NCBI GenBank assembly: GCA_900755095.1
Contig: CAAEFE010000066.1
Span: forward strand, 1-64,000
Length of the DNA stretch: 64,000 nucleotides
Origin: an uncultured Bacteroides sp.
Lineage (GTDB): Bacteria > Bacteroidota > Bacteroidia > Bacteroidales > Bacteroidaceae
Direction: 5' to 3'
In this document: in pieces, positions 9,197-18,239 of the stretch
How positions within the stretch are numbered: position 1 is the first letter of the stretch
How the letters are laid out: every line of letters begins with the position of its first letter
Program-made: the position numbers and the translations under genes
The notes under the pieces: model-generated
What the model saw: the letters and a program-made list of their open reading frames with translations, nothing else
The model's database searches: none
What the model was told of the DNA's origin: nothing

Positions 9197-9805
9197 ATGT
9201 CACAATCTCCGATATATTTGGATATTAATAATAATAAGTCCGTTATCACTGCCCTAAAAGCAGGAGAAGAAAAAGTTTTTGACGTCGTCTACAGACATTA
9301 TTTCCGTAGGCTATGTGCTTTTTGTTCCCAGTATGTAGGTGAGCAGGAAGAAATAGAGGAGATTGTACAAGAAACGATGATGTGGCTGTGGGAAAATCGT
9401 TGCACTCTTATGGAAGAGTTGACACTCAAAACACTTCTTTTTACGATTGTCAAGAACAAAGCTCTCAACCGTCTTTCCCATTTTGAGATCAAACGAAAAG
9501 TTCATCAGGAAATCGTTGATAAATATGATAGTGAGTTCAATAACCCGGACTTCTATTTGAGTGATGAGCTTTTCCGTTTATATGAAGAAGCACTAAAAAA
9601 ACTTCCGAAAGAATATCTCGAAGCTTACGAGATGAACCGCAATCAACATCTGACGCATAAAGAAATTGCCGAGAAGCTGAATGTATCTCCACAAACGATT
9701 AATTACAGGATTGGACAAGCCTTAAAGTTATTGCGAGTAGCTTTAAAAGACTATCTACCTTTATTCATACTTATTTTCGGACCTAATTTTTTCGAACAAT
9801 CATGA
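9197..9805 (+). CDS. ECF-type RNA polymerase sigma factor
   Basis: The 202-aa product has sigma region 2 (about residues 25-95: FDVVYRHYFRRLCAFCSQYVG, IEEIVQETMMWLWENR) and region 4 with a helix-turn-helix (about 135-185: ALKKLPKEYLEAYEMNR, LTHKEIAEKLNVSPQTINYRI). ECF factors of this type switch on SusCD loci in Bacteroides. The gene diverges from the FecR anti-sigma gene with 161 nt between starts. Its stop overlaps the next start in ATGA, so a secreted YhcH-like protein is translationally coupled to it. The hydrophobic tail (LPLFILIFGPNFF) after region 4 is unusual but intact. Confidence 0.92.
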   Translation: MSQSPIYLDINNNKSVITALKAGEEKVFDVVYRHYFRRLCAFCSQYVGEQEEIEEIVQETMMWLWENRCTLMEELTLKTLLFTIVKNKALNRLSHFEIKRKVHQEIVDKYDSEFNNPDFYLSDELFRLYEEALKKLPKEYLEAYEMNRNQHLTHKEIAEKLNVSPQTINYRIGQALKLLRVALKDYLPLFILIFGPNFFEQS

Positions 9806-10428
9806 AATCAAAATTTGTATTTAGTAGTTCAAGCCTGTTTATCGGACTTTTTCTTTTCTTCTTCACTGAAAACGTGTGTTCACAAGAATCCGCTGATAAC
9901 TGGACTCTTAAACAAGCCCGTCAATGGACACAAAAACAAGAATGGGCAAACGGACTGAAGGCAATGCCTCATAAAACAACCGATTATCAGGAATTTGCGT
10001 CACAATATCATAAGAACCAGAAAGTGTGGGACAAGACTTTCCAATGGCTAGCTACCCACGACCTTGCGAATATGCCTGCCGGACGATATGAAGTGGATGG
10101 CGAACATTGTTACATCAATGTACAGGATGCAACAACACAAGATGTCAGTAAACGTAAAATCGAAGCACACCGCCATGGTATTGATCTGCAATATGTAGTG
10201 AAAGGCACCGAACGTTTCGGAATTACTTCAGCAGAATATGCAGAGCCTATCACTGAATACAAACCGGATGTTACTTTCTACAAAGCCAAGAAAATAAAAT
10301 ATGTAGATTCCACTCCGGATACATTCTTCATGTTCTTCCCCAAAAACTTTCATCAGGCATTGGTAAAGGCAGGGAAAGAACCGGAGGACATACGGGTCAT
10401 TGTTGCTAAAATCGAATATATCCCATAA
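9802..10428 (+). CDS. Secreted YhcH/YjgK/YiaL (DUF386) family protein
   Basis: Members of this cupin-like family accompany sugar-acid and sialic-acid catabolism and are thought to bind metal and act on sugars. The 208-aa product is longer than the usual 150 or so residues because it begins with a signal peptide (SLFIGLFLFFF..VCS) and a 50-residue helical stretch. The family core follows: AHRHGIDLQYVVKGTERFG with metal-binding-type histidines, then PDTFFMFFPKNFHQAL and a final VIVAKIEYI strand. The start overlaps the ECF sigma stop by 4 nt. A periplasmic location and a link to the upstream glycan locus are inferences; the activity is not shown by the sequence. Confidence 0.85.
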   Translation: MKSKFVFSSSSLFIGLFLFFFTENVCSQESADNWTLKQARQWTQKQEWANGLKAMPHKTTDYQEFASQYHKNQKVWDKTFQWLATHDLANMPAGRYEVDGEHCYINVQDATTQDVSKRKIEAHRHGIDLQYVVKGTERFGITSAEYAEPITEYKPDVTFYKAKKIKYVDSTPDTFFMFFPKNFHQALVKAGKEPEDIRVIVAKIEYIP

Positions 10429-10436
10429 ACAGAAAC

Positions 10437-13400
10437 ATGAGTGAACTTTTAGTCTATAAAGCCTCCGCAGGTTCGGGTAAGACATTTACCCTGGCAGTGG
10501 AATATATCAAACTGTTAATTCTCAATCCCCGCGCCTACCGGCAAATTCTCGCTGTCACCTTTACCAATAAGGCAACTGCAGAAATGAAAGAACGCATTCT
10601 TAGTCAGCTTTACGGCATACAGATAGGCGATAAAGATTCCGAAGCCTACCTCAACCGAATTAAAGAAGAGACAGGAAAAACCGAACAGGAGATACGGGAA
10701 GCGGCAGGCGTCGCCCTTAGCTATATGCTGCATGATTACAGCCGGTTCAGGGTAGAGACTATCGACTCATTTTTTCAATCTGTCATGCGCAATCTCGCAC
10801 GGGAACTGGAACTTAGCCCGAATCTGAATATTGAGTTAAATAACACCGAAGTTCTTAGTGACGCTGTAGATAGCATGATTGAGAAACTAGGACCCACTTC
10901 TCCCGTTCTCGCATGGTTACTCGATTATATCAACGAACGAATTGCCGACGATAAACGTTGGAACGTGTCGGACGAAGTAAAAAGTTTCGGACGCAATATT
11001 TTCGATGAAGGTTATATTGAAAAGGGAGAAGGACTCCGGCAACGGTTACGAAACCCTGATACCATCAAAGAGTATCGCAAGCAACTGAAAGCGCTGGAAA
11101 CGGAAATTCTGGAGCAAATGAAAGGATTCTACGACCAATTCGAAGGAGAACTGGATGGACACGCACTGACTGCTGATGATCTGAAAAACGGTTCACGCGG
11201 AATCGGAAGTTATTTTCGTAAACTTAATAATGGTATTTTAGGCAATGATATCCGTAATGCTACAGTAGAAAAATGTCTGGAAGACGCAAAGAACTGGGCA
11301 ACCAAGACTTCTCCCCGCTACGCGGACATCATTAATTTAGCCAACTCTAGTCTCATGCAAATTCTGGAAGATGCTGAAAAGTTACGTTCCAAGAATAATT
11401 TGTTACTGAATAGTTGCCGATTATCCCTGCAACATCTCAACAAAGTGCAACTCCTCGCCAATATCGATGAAGAAGTACGTCAGTTGAATCACGACAACAA
11501 TCGTTTTCTATTATCAGATACGAATGCCCTGCTCCATCAACTGGTGAAAGACGGTGACTCCTCTTTTGTATTCGAAAAGATAGGAACGAATATCCATAAC
11601 GTCATGATAGATGAGTTTCAGGATACCAGCCGGATGCAATGGGGAAATTTCAAATTGCTCTTACTGGAAGGATTGTCTCAAGGAGCAGACAGTTTGATTG
11701 TAGGAGACGTTAAACAATCCATTTATCGTTGGCGAAATGGCGATTGGGGAATTCTCAACAGCCTGAATAATCACATCGAACATTTCCCGATCCGCGTCAA
11801 GACATTAGCTACCAACCGGAGAAGTGAAACCAATGTTATCCGGTTTAATAACCAAATCTTCACAGCTGCCGCCAACTATCTGAACGGAGTATATAAGCAA
11901 CAGTTAGGCAAGGATTGTGAGGATCTGCAGAAAGCCTATGCCGACGTTGTGCAGGAATCTCCCCGAAGTACAGAAAAAGGATATGTAAAAGTCTCTTTTC
12001 TCGAACCCGACGAAGAACATGGTTATACCGAACAGACATTAATCAGTCTGGGAGAAGAAGTGCAACATCTCCTCACCTCCGGAGTACGACTGAATGATAT
12101 AGCCATCCTGGTACGAAAAAATAAAAGTATTCCCCGAATCGCCGACTACTTCGATAAGGAGCTACACTATAAAGTGGTATCAGACGAAGCCTTCCGCCTT
12201 GACGCCTCTCTTGCCATTTGTATGATGCTGGATGCACTGCGATTCCTTTCCGATGAAAATAATAAAATAGCACGTGCCCAACTGGCCGTAGCCTATCAAA
12301 ACGAGGTTTTACAGAAAGGACTGGATTGGAATACTCTCCTACTCCTCCCTGCCGAGAATTATCTTCCCGCCGCTTTTCTTGAAAAGACAAAGGAACTAAG
12401 GCTAATGCCTCTTTATGAGCTTTTAGAAGAACTTTTCAGCATATTCGAGATGAATCTTATCAAAGATCAGGATGCTTATTTATTCGCTTTCTTTGATGCG
12501 GTGACCGATTATCTGCAAAGCAACTCTTCCGAGCTAGACGGATTCATCCGGTATTGGGACGAAACATTATGCAGTAAAACAATTCCGAGTGGAGAAGTAG
12601 AAGGTATCCGGATTTTCTCCATACACAAATCCAAAGGATTGGAATTCCATACCGTACTCCTTCCTTTCTGCGACTGGAAACTGGAGAATGAAACCAATAA
12701 TCAGCTAGTATGGTGTGCCCCGCAAACAGCACCATTCAATACACTGGATATTCTTCCTATTAACTATTCCACCCAAATGGCTGAATCGATTTATGGTAAC
12801 GACTACCTGCAAGAACGTCTTCAACTTTGGGTAGATAATCTCAATCTACTATACGTTGCTTTTACCCGCGCTGGAAAAAATCTCATTATCTGGAGTAGAA
12901 AAAGTCAAAAAGGTACCATGTCCGAACTATTGGCAAACACCCTACCGATAGTAGCCCAAGAAGAAGGGATTGACTGGGAAGAAGACTGTTACGAGCAAGG
13001 ACAACTATGCCCTTCCGAAAAAGAAAGAATCAAGACATCCACAAACAAGCTAACCCAGAAACCAGAGAAACTCCCTATTCGGATGGAATCCATGCGGCAT
13101 GATATTGAATTTCGTCAGTCCAACCGCTCTGCTGACTTCATTCAGGGCATTGAAGAAGAAGATTCGGACGACCGCTTTATCAACCGCGGACGTATGTTAC
13201 ATACTTTATTTTCTGTCATCGAAACTGCAGAAGATATCGATCCAGCCATTGAACGGCTTATTTTTGAAGGAGTTATCAGAAATGATGAGAAAGAAAAAGT
13301 GGCTCGTGAAGTTGCAAAGAAAGCTTTTTCTTCTCCTGAAATTCAAGATTGGTATTCCGGAAAATGGACACTCTTTAATGAATGTGCTATTATCTATAAA

Positions 13401-13607
13401 GAAAAAGGAGTTCTGCAAACCCGTCGTCCGGATCGTGTAATGATGAAGGACGATCAGGTTGTTGTAGTCGATTTCAAGTTTGGTAAGGAAAATCCTAAAT
13501 ATAACAAACAAGTGAAAGGATATATGCAACTTCTTACCAAGATGGGATATAAAAATATCACCGGCTACTTGTGGTATGTGGATGAAGAAAAAATAGAAAA
13601 AGTATGA
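10437..13607 (+). CDS. AddA-like UvrD/Rep-family helicase-nuclease
   Basis: AddA/RecB-type proteins unwind and degrade DNA ends to start homologous recombination. The 1056-aa product begins with a Walker A motif ASAGSGKT (9-16). It shows helicase motifs in order: ILAVTFTNKATAEMKERI (motif Ia), VMIDEFQDTS (motif II), VGDVKQSIYRWR (motif III), IFSIHKSKGLEFHTVLLP (motif V) and NLLYVAFTRA (motif VI). The C-terminus carries a PD-(D/E)XK nuclease motif (RPDRVM, VVVVDFKFGK, then YNKQVKGYMQLL). The second subunit, AddB-like, lies 1.7 kb downstream, separated by two small genes. It starts 8 nt after the DUF386 stop. Confidence 0.9.
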   Translation: MSELLVYKASAGSGKTFTLAVEYIKLLILNPRAYRQILAVTFTNKATAEMKERILSQLYGIQIGDKDSEAYLNRIKEETGKTEQEIREAAGVALSYMLHDYSRFRVETIDSFFQSVMRNLARELELSPNLNIELNNTEVLSDAVDSMIEKLGPTSPVLAWLLDYINERIADDKRWNVSDEVKSFGRNIFDEGYIEKGEGLRQRLRNPDTIKEYRKQLKALETEILEQMKGFYDQFEGELDGHALTADDLKNGSRGIGSYFRKLNNGILGNDIRNATVEKCLEDAKNWATKTSPRYADIINLANSSLMQILEDAEKLRSKNNLLLNSCRLSLQHLNKVQLLANIDEEVRQLNHDNNRFLLSDTNALLHQLVKDGDSSFVFEKIGTNIHNVMIDEFQDTSRMQWGNFKLLLLEGLSQGADSLIVGDVKQSIYRWRNGDWGILNSLNNHIEHFPIRVKTLATNRRSETNVIRFNNQIFTAAANYLNGVYKQQLGKDCEDLQKAYADVVQESPRSTEKGYVKVSFLEPDEEHGYTEQTLISLGEEVQHLLTSGVRLNDIAILVRKNKSIPRIADYFDKELHYKVVSDEAFRLDASLAICMMLDALRFLSDENNKIARAQLAVAYQNEVLQKGLDWNTLLLLPAENYLPAAFLEKTKELRLMPLYELLEELFSIFEMNLIKDQDAYLFAFFDAVTDYLQSNSSELDGFIRYWDETLCSKTIPSGEVEGIRIFSIHKSKGLEFHTVLLPFCDWKLENETNNQLVWCAPQTAPFNTLDILPINYSTQMAESIYGNDYLQERLQLWVDNLNLLYVAFTRAGKNLIIWSRKSQKGTMSELLANTLPIVAQEEGIDWEEDCYEQGQLCPSEKERIKTSTNKLTQKPEKLPIRMESMRHDIEFRQSNRSADFIQGIEEEDSDDRFINRGRMLHTLFSVIETAEDIDPAIERLIFEGVIRNDEKEKVAREVAKKAFSSPEIQDWYSGKWTLFNECAIIYKEKGVLQTRRPDRVMMKDDQVVVVDFKFGKENPKYNKQVKGYMQLLTKMGYKNITGYLWYVDEEKIEKV

Positions 13608-14221
13608 AAGCTGTTCCTCTCATCGGCATTGCCCGTCATCGACTAACGATTGACGGTGAAGGAGTTACAACATTAGTTGCTTTCCATGGCTGTCCGTTGC
13701 GTTGCAAATATTGTCTCAATCCGACATCTTTGCAGCCCGATGGTGTTTGGGAGAGCTATGATTGTAACCAGCTCTACGAGGAAGTACGCAAAGATGAACT
13801 TTATTTCCTGGCGAGTTGCGGAGGAGTCACATTTGGCGGTGGAGAACCTTTGTTACAAAGCGAATTTATCAGGCAATTCCGCCAACTCTGTGGCCCAGAA
13901 TGGAGAATCACTGTCGAAACCTCTCTCAATGTTCCGCAACAGAATGTAGAAGAACTGATTTCTATTATAGACAATTACATAGTCGACATCAAAGATATGA
14001 ATAATAACATCTATCAGCGATATACCGGAAAGAATAATGAAAACGTCTTAAGTAATTTGCGATATTTAATCGGGAAAGACAAAGCCAAGCAAATCGTTAT
14101 CCGGACACCACTCATCCCTTCCTATAATACGGAGAAGGATATTGACCAAAGCATAGAACTTTTGAAAGAAATGGGAATCACCCAATTCGACCGATTCACC
14201 TATAAAACCCCTAATGATTAA
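13604..14221 (+). CDS. Radical-SAM activating enzyme (pyruvate formate-lyase-activase-like)
   Basis: The family uses a [4Fe-4S] cluster and S-adenosylmethionine to make radicals, classically to install the glycyl radical of pyruvate formate-lyase. The cluster motif CxxxCxxC is present at Cys30, Cys34 and Cys37 (HGCPLRCKYC). A GGGEPL motif (FGGGEPLLQSEFIRQF) and a glycine-rich IDIKDM-like strand (IVDIKDMNNNIYQRYTG) follow. At 205 aa it is shorter than typical PflA (about 246 aa). It overlaps the helicase gene by 4 nt (ATGA), so it belongs to the add operon, and no glycyl-radical enzyme is visible in this window. Its target is unknown. Confidence 0.82.
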   Translation: MKAVPLIGIARHRLTIDGEGVTTLVAFHGCPLRCKYCLNPTSLQPDGVWESYDCNQLYEEVRKDELYFLASCGGVTFGGGEPLLQSEFIRQFRQLCGPEWRITVETSLNVPQQNVEELISIIDNYIVDIKDMNNNIYQRYTGKNNENVLSNLRYLIGKDKAKQIVIRTPLIPSYNTEKDIDQSIELLKEMGITQFDRFTYKTPND

Positions 14222-14225
14222 TGCC

Positions 14226-15233
14226 ATGGCAAGAGGAAAACAAACCTGTAAAATCTTAAAAGAGATTCGTCGGCAGATAGCCGAAGCGAATGATATTGAA
14301 TTCATTACCTCTGAATGTCAGTATCAGGGAGATTGTTTGGGTACTTGCCCCAAATGCGAAGCTGAAGTTCGATATTTGGAGCAACAGCTTGAACGAAAAC
14401 GCCGTGTAGGTAAGGCCATCACTCTGTTTGGACTATCAACTGGTATACTTACAATAATACCTCCTACTTCATTGGACGCAGAAACACTGCAATGCCCTAA
14501 AATGAATTGGACCATTACTGCTGACAGCCTGATACAAGAAAAAGACATGAAAGGGGAAGCCCCCTTTTATGGTCCGGAAAAGCTACCGGAATTTCCCGGA
14601 GGAACAGAAAAATTTATAGAATTTCTGAAAGAAAATCTTCGTTATTCAGAAATAGATAGTATTGCTAATAATACATACACTGATGTAAAATTCACTATAG
14701 ATTATGACGGACAAGTTATCAACCCTAAGATTACCCGCAAGATACACCCCAAAGTTGAAGCTGAAATATTAAGGGTCATGTCTCTCATTCCTCGTTGGAC
14801 ACCCGGCATATTGGCAAATGAGACAGTACAAGTGACATACAATCTGATGCTTTCATTCAGTGCGATGTATGGCCCGGAATTGAGAATCACTTATACTCGT
14901 ATAAACTATCCTGACGTTTACGAGAAAGTACCTGTTATGCCCGATTTTCCTGAAGGCCAGCAAGCTCTCATGGAATTTCTTGCAAAAAAGATTCAATACC
15001 CTAATACAGGAACAGAAGGTAATGGTGTACAGGGGCGTACTATTATTCAGTTCATCGTTGATAAAGAAGGAAATATAGTCAAACCAAAAGTTTTACGTGG
15101 CGTAGATCCTTATCTGGATAAAGAAGCTTTACGCGTCATTAATCAAATGCCTAAATGGAAACCGGGAGAACTGGAAGATGGTACTAAAGTTGCTGTTTAT
15201 TTCACCGTACCTGTTATGTTCCGATTACAATAA
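14226..15233 (+). CDS. TonB-family protein with cysteine-rich N-terminus and two TonB C-terminal-like domains
   Basis: The start at 14226 (MARGKQTCKILKEIRRQIAE) is preferred over 14214, because the latter lies inside the end of the preceding gene. Residues 31-44 hold CX5CX3CX2C (Cys31, 37, 41, 44; Cys8 is also present), which could bind metal or an iron-sulfur cluster. A hydrophobic segment near 62-80 (AITLFGLSTGILTIIPP) could be the membrane anchor. Two TonB_C-like domains follow, each introduced by a PEFPGG/PDFPEG motif (near 120 and 240) and ending in IPRWTPG or MPKWKPG. TonB normally links the ExbBD motor to outer-membrane transporters, but no exbBD is nearby. The N-terminal cysteine cluster ahead of the membrane segment is the odd part. 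Confidence 0.75.
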   Translation: MARGKQTCKILKEIRRQIAEANDIEFITSECQYQGDCLGTCPKCEAEVRYLEQQLERKRRVGKAITLFGLSTGILTIIPPTSLDAETLQCPKMNWTITADSLIQEKDMKGEAPFYGPEKLPEFPGGTEKFIEFLKENLRYSEIDSIANNTYTDVKFTIDYDGQVINPKITRKIHPKVEAEILRVMSLIPRWTPGILANETVQVTYNLMLSFSAMYGPELRITYTRINYPDVYEKVPVMPDFPEGQQALMEFLAKKIQYPNTGTEGNGVQGRTIIQFIVDKEGNIVKPKVLRGVDPYLDKEALRVINQMPKWKPGELEDGTKVAVYFTVPVMFRLQ

Positions 15234-15263
15234 ATACAAGAATCAGAAAATAGTTTAATCAAT

Positions 15264-18143
15264 ATGCAATCATTTCTCCAACTAGTCGCTCATGATTTAT
15301 ATACCAAGATAGGAAACGACCTGTCACGTACGGTACTCGTTTTCCCTAATAAACGTGCTAACTTGTTCTTCAATGAATATTTAGCAGGAGAATCCGATAA
15401 ACCGATCTGGTCACCAGCTGCCATGAGTATCAGCGACCTGTTTCAGAAACTATCCGTACAGAAAAGCGGCGATCCTATTCGATTGGTCTGCGAACTTTAT
15501 AAAGTGTTCAAAGAGGAAACACGGAGTCAGGAAACATTGGACGATTTCTACTTCTGGGGCGAATTGTTGATTAGTGATTTTGATGATGTAGATAAGAATA
15601 TGGTCGATGCCGACAAATTATTCAGCAATCTACAAGATTTGAAAAATCTGATGGATGACTATGAATTCCTTGACAAAGAGCAGGAAGAAGCCATACAACA
15701 GTTTTTTCAGAATTTCTCCATTGAAAAACGGACCGAACTAAAAGAAAAATTTATTTCCCTTTGGGACAAGCTAGGTACTATCTACCATCGTTACCGTGCG
15801 AACCTGACAGAGTTAGGCATTGCTTACGAAGGCATGCTCTACCGGAACGTGATCGAACAACTCGATACCGACCAACTCAAATACGACAAATACATATTTG
15901 TCGGGTTCAATGTTTTGAACAAAGTAGAAAGTGACTTTTTCAGAAAACTGAAAGATGCGGGCAAGGCACTCTTCTATTGGGACTATGATATCTTCTACAC
16001 CCAACAAATCAAAAAACATGAGGCCGGAGAATTCCTGAAACGTAATCTCGAGGAATTTCCGAACGAACTCCCGGAAAGCTTTTTCAACACCTTTAAAGAA
16101 CCGAAGAAAATACGTTATATTTCCGCTTCTACCGAGAATGCCCAAGCACGTTTCCTTCCCGGATGGATTAAGGCGATAACAAACGATCATTCACAAATTA
16201 CCGTAGAAAAGGAAAAAGAAAATGCTGTAGTGCTTTGTAATGAAGCTCTGTTGCTTCCCGTACTTCATTCCATTCCGCAGGAAGTGAAGAATGTCAATAT
16301 CACCATGGGATTCCCATTGGCTCAAACTCCTGTTTATAGCTTTATCAATGCCGTAATGGAACTGCAAACCAATGGTTACCGCTCCGATACCGGCCGATTC
16401 ACTTACGAGGCAGTATCCGCCATATTGAAGCATCCCTATACCCAGCAATTATCATCCCATGCCGGTCCCCTGGAACGTGAACTGACCCAAACAAACCGTT
16501 TTTATCCACTTCCGTCAGAACTTAAACAGGATGATTTTCTAACTACCCTCTTCACTCCCCGTAATGGTATAAAAGAACTATGCGATTATCTGATCGAATT
16601 AATCAAAAACATTTCAACCATTTATCGGAAAGAAGGAGAATACAATGATATCTTCAATCAACTATATAGAGAATCGCTCTTTCAAAGCCATACCAAAATC
16701 AACCGTCTCTACAGTTTGATTGAAAGCGGAGAACTAAATATACGCACCGATACTCTGAAACGACTGATTACCAAAGTACTGACATCTTCTAACATTCCTT
16801 TCCACGGAGAACCTGCTATCGGAATGCAAGTCATGGGAGTATTGGAAACACGTAATCTGGACTTCCGGAATCTCATTATATTGTCTCTCAACGAAGGACA
16901 ACTTCCAAAATCCGGAGGAGATTCCTCTTTTATTCCCTATAATCTCCGGAAAGCATTTGGCATGACCACTATCGAACACAAAAATGCAGTGTATGCCTAC
17001 TACTTTTATCGACTGATACAACGGGCAGAGAATATCACGCTACTCTACAATACTTCTTCGGACGGTCTCAACCGTGGAGAAGAATCCCGCTTCATGCTGC
17101 AATTACTTGTAGAAGGTCCACATGATATCACTCGCGAGTATCTGGAAGCCGGACAATCTCCGCAAAGTACCCAAGAGATACGAGTAGAAAAAACACCTGA
17201 AGTACTAAGACGAATCTATCGTGCTTACGATAGCACTCATCCAAATTCACTGGTTCTCTCTCCTTCCGCCCTTAATGCTTATCTGGATTGCCGGTTGAGA
17301 TTCTACTACCGCTATGTAGCGGGCTTGAAAACACCGGACGAAGTGAGTGCTGAAATTGATTCCGCTCTATTCGGAACCATTTTCCACCTCTCCGCCCAAT
17401 TAGCATACACCGACCTGACTGCAACCGGAAAAACGATACAGAAAGAAGATCTTGAACGCTTATTACGCAATGACGTGAAGCTACAAAGCTACGTTGACCA
17501 AGCCTTCAAAAAAGAATTATTCAAAGTTTCTCCCGAAGAAAAACCGGAATATAACGGCATACAACTTATCAACTCCAAAGTAATTGTTTCCTATCTGAAA
17601 CAATTGCTGCGTAACGACCTTCAATATACTCCTTTCGAAATGGTCGCTATGGAAAAGAAAGTTTCAGAAGAGATTACTATACAAACAGGACAAGGACCGT
17701 TCACTCTCCGTCTGGGTGGCACAATCGACCGTATGGATGCAAAAGAAAGTACCCTGCGGATTGTTGACTACAAAACAGGAGGAAGCCCTAAAATACCTGC
17801 TAATATCGAGCAACTGTTCACCCCATCGGAAACACGCCCGAACTATATCTTCCAGACTTTTCTGTATGCTGCTATCATGAGCCGGCAACAATCGTTAATG
17901 GTAGCTCCTGCTCTGCTCTACATCCACCGGGCAGCATCGGAAAACTATTCGCCTGTTATTGAAATGGGAGAACCTCGTAAACCGAAAATACCGGTAAACA
18001 ACTTCGCTTTCTTTGAAGATGAATTCCGTGAACGCCTGCAAACATTATTAGAAGAAATATTCAGCGAAGAAGAGCCTTTTACGCAGACAGAAGATACTAA
18101 AAAATGTTCGTATTGCGATTTTAAGGCTATCTGCAAACGATAA
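15264..18143 (+). CDS. AddB-like PD-(D/E)XK nuclease with iron-sulfur cluster
   Basis: This 959-aa protein is the probable partner of the AddA-like helicase encoded 1.7 kb upstream, together forming a DNA double-strand-end resection enzyme. The helicase-like part has VMGVLETRNLDFRNLIILSL and NEGQLPKSGG, typical of AddB. The nuclease part begins with LSPSALNAYLDCRLRFYYRY, has the active-site IVDYKTGG and ends in a cysteine triad. Cys676 together with Cys948, Cys951 and Cys957 matches the four-cysteine [4Fe-4S] arrangement that encloses the nuclease domain in AddB. Strong bidirectional terminator sequence follows 24 nt after the stop. Confidence 0.88.
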   Translation: MQSFLQLVAHDLYTKIGNDLSRTVLVFPNKRANLFFNEYLAGESDKPIWSPAAMSISDLFQKLSVQKSGDPIRLVCELYKVFKEETRSQETLDDFYFWGELLISDFDDVDKNMVDADKLFSNLQDLKNLMDDYEFLDKEQEEAIQQFFQNFSIEKRTELKEKFISLWDKLGTIYHRYRANLTELGIAYEGMLYRNVIEQLDTDQLKYDKYIFVGFNVLNKVESDFFRKLKDAGKALFYWDYDIFYTQQIKKHEAGEFLKRNLEEFPNELPESFFNTFKEPKKIRYISASTENAQARFLPGWIKAITNDHSQITVEKEKENAVVLCNEALLLPVLHSIPQEVKNVNITMGFPLAQTPVYSFINAVMELQTNGYRSDTGRFTYEAVSAILKHPYTQQLSSHAGPLERELTQTNRFYPLPSELKQDDFLTTLFTPRNGIKELCDYLIELIKNISTIYRKEGEYNDIFNQLYRESLFQSHTKINRLYSLIESGELNIRTDTLKRLITKVLTSSNIPFHGEPAIGMQVMGVLETRNLDFRNLIILSLNEGQLPKSGGDSSFIPYNLRKAFGMTTIEHKNAVYAYYFYRLIQRAENITLLYNTSSDGLNRGEESRFMLQLLVEGPHDITREYLEAGQSPQSTQEIRVEKTPEVLRRIYRAYDSTHPNSLVLSPSALNAYLDCRLRFYYRYVAGLKTPDEVSAEIDSALFGTIFHLSAQLAYTDLTATGKTIQKEDLERLLRNDVKLQSYVDQAFKKELFKVSPEEKPEYNGIQLINSKVIVSYLKQLLRNDLQYTPFEMVAMEKKVSEEITIQTGQGPFTLRLGGTIDRMDAKESTLRIVDYKTGGSPKIPANIEQLFTPSETRPNYIFQTFLYAAIMSRQQSLMVAPALLYIHRAASENYSPVIEMGEPRKPKIPVNNFAFFEDEFRERLQTLLEEIFSEEEPFTQTEDTKKCSYCDFKAICKR

Positions 18144-18167
18144 ACCGAAAATAGAATATACCAATTA

Positions 18168-18211
18168 AATAAGGGCACGATTTACATATTCATGCAAACC
18201 GTGCCCTTATT
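18168..18211. terminator. Bidirectional terminator between AddB-like and kinase genes
   Basis: AATAAGGGCACG (18168-18179) pairs perfectly with CGTGCCCTTATT (18200-18211), with A-rich and T-rich flanks on both sides. The two flanking genes converge here. Confidence 0.8.
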
Positions 18212-18239
18212 ATTTCTAGTCGTATTATCTATAGTTATC

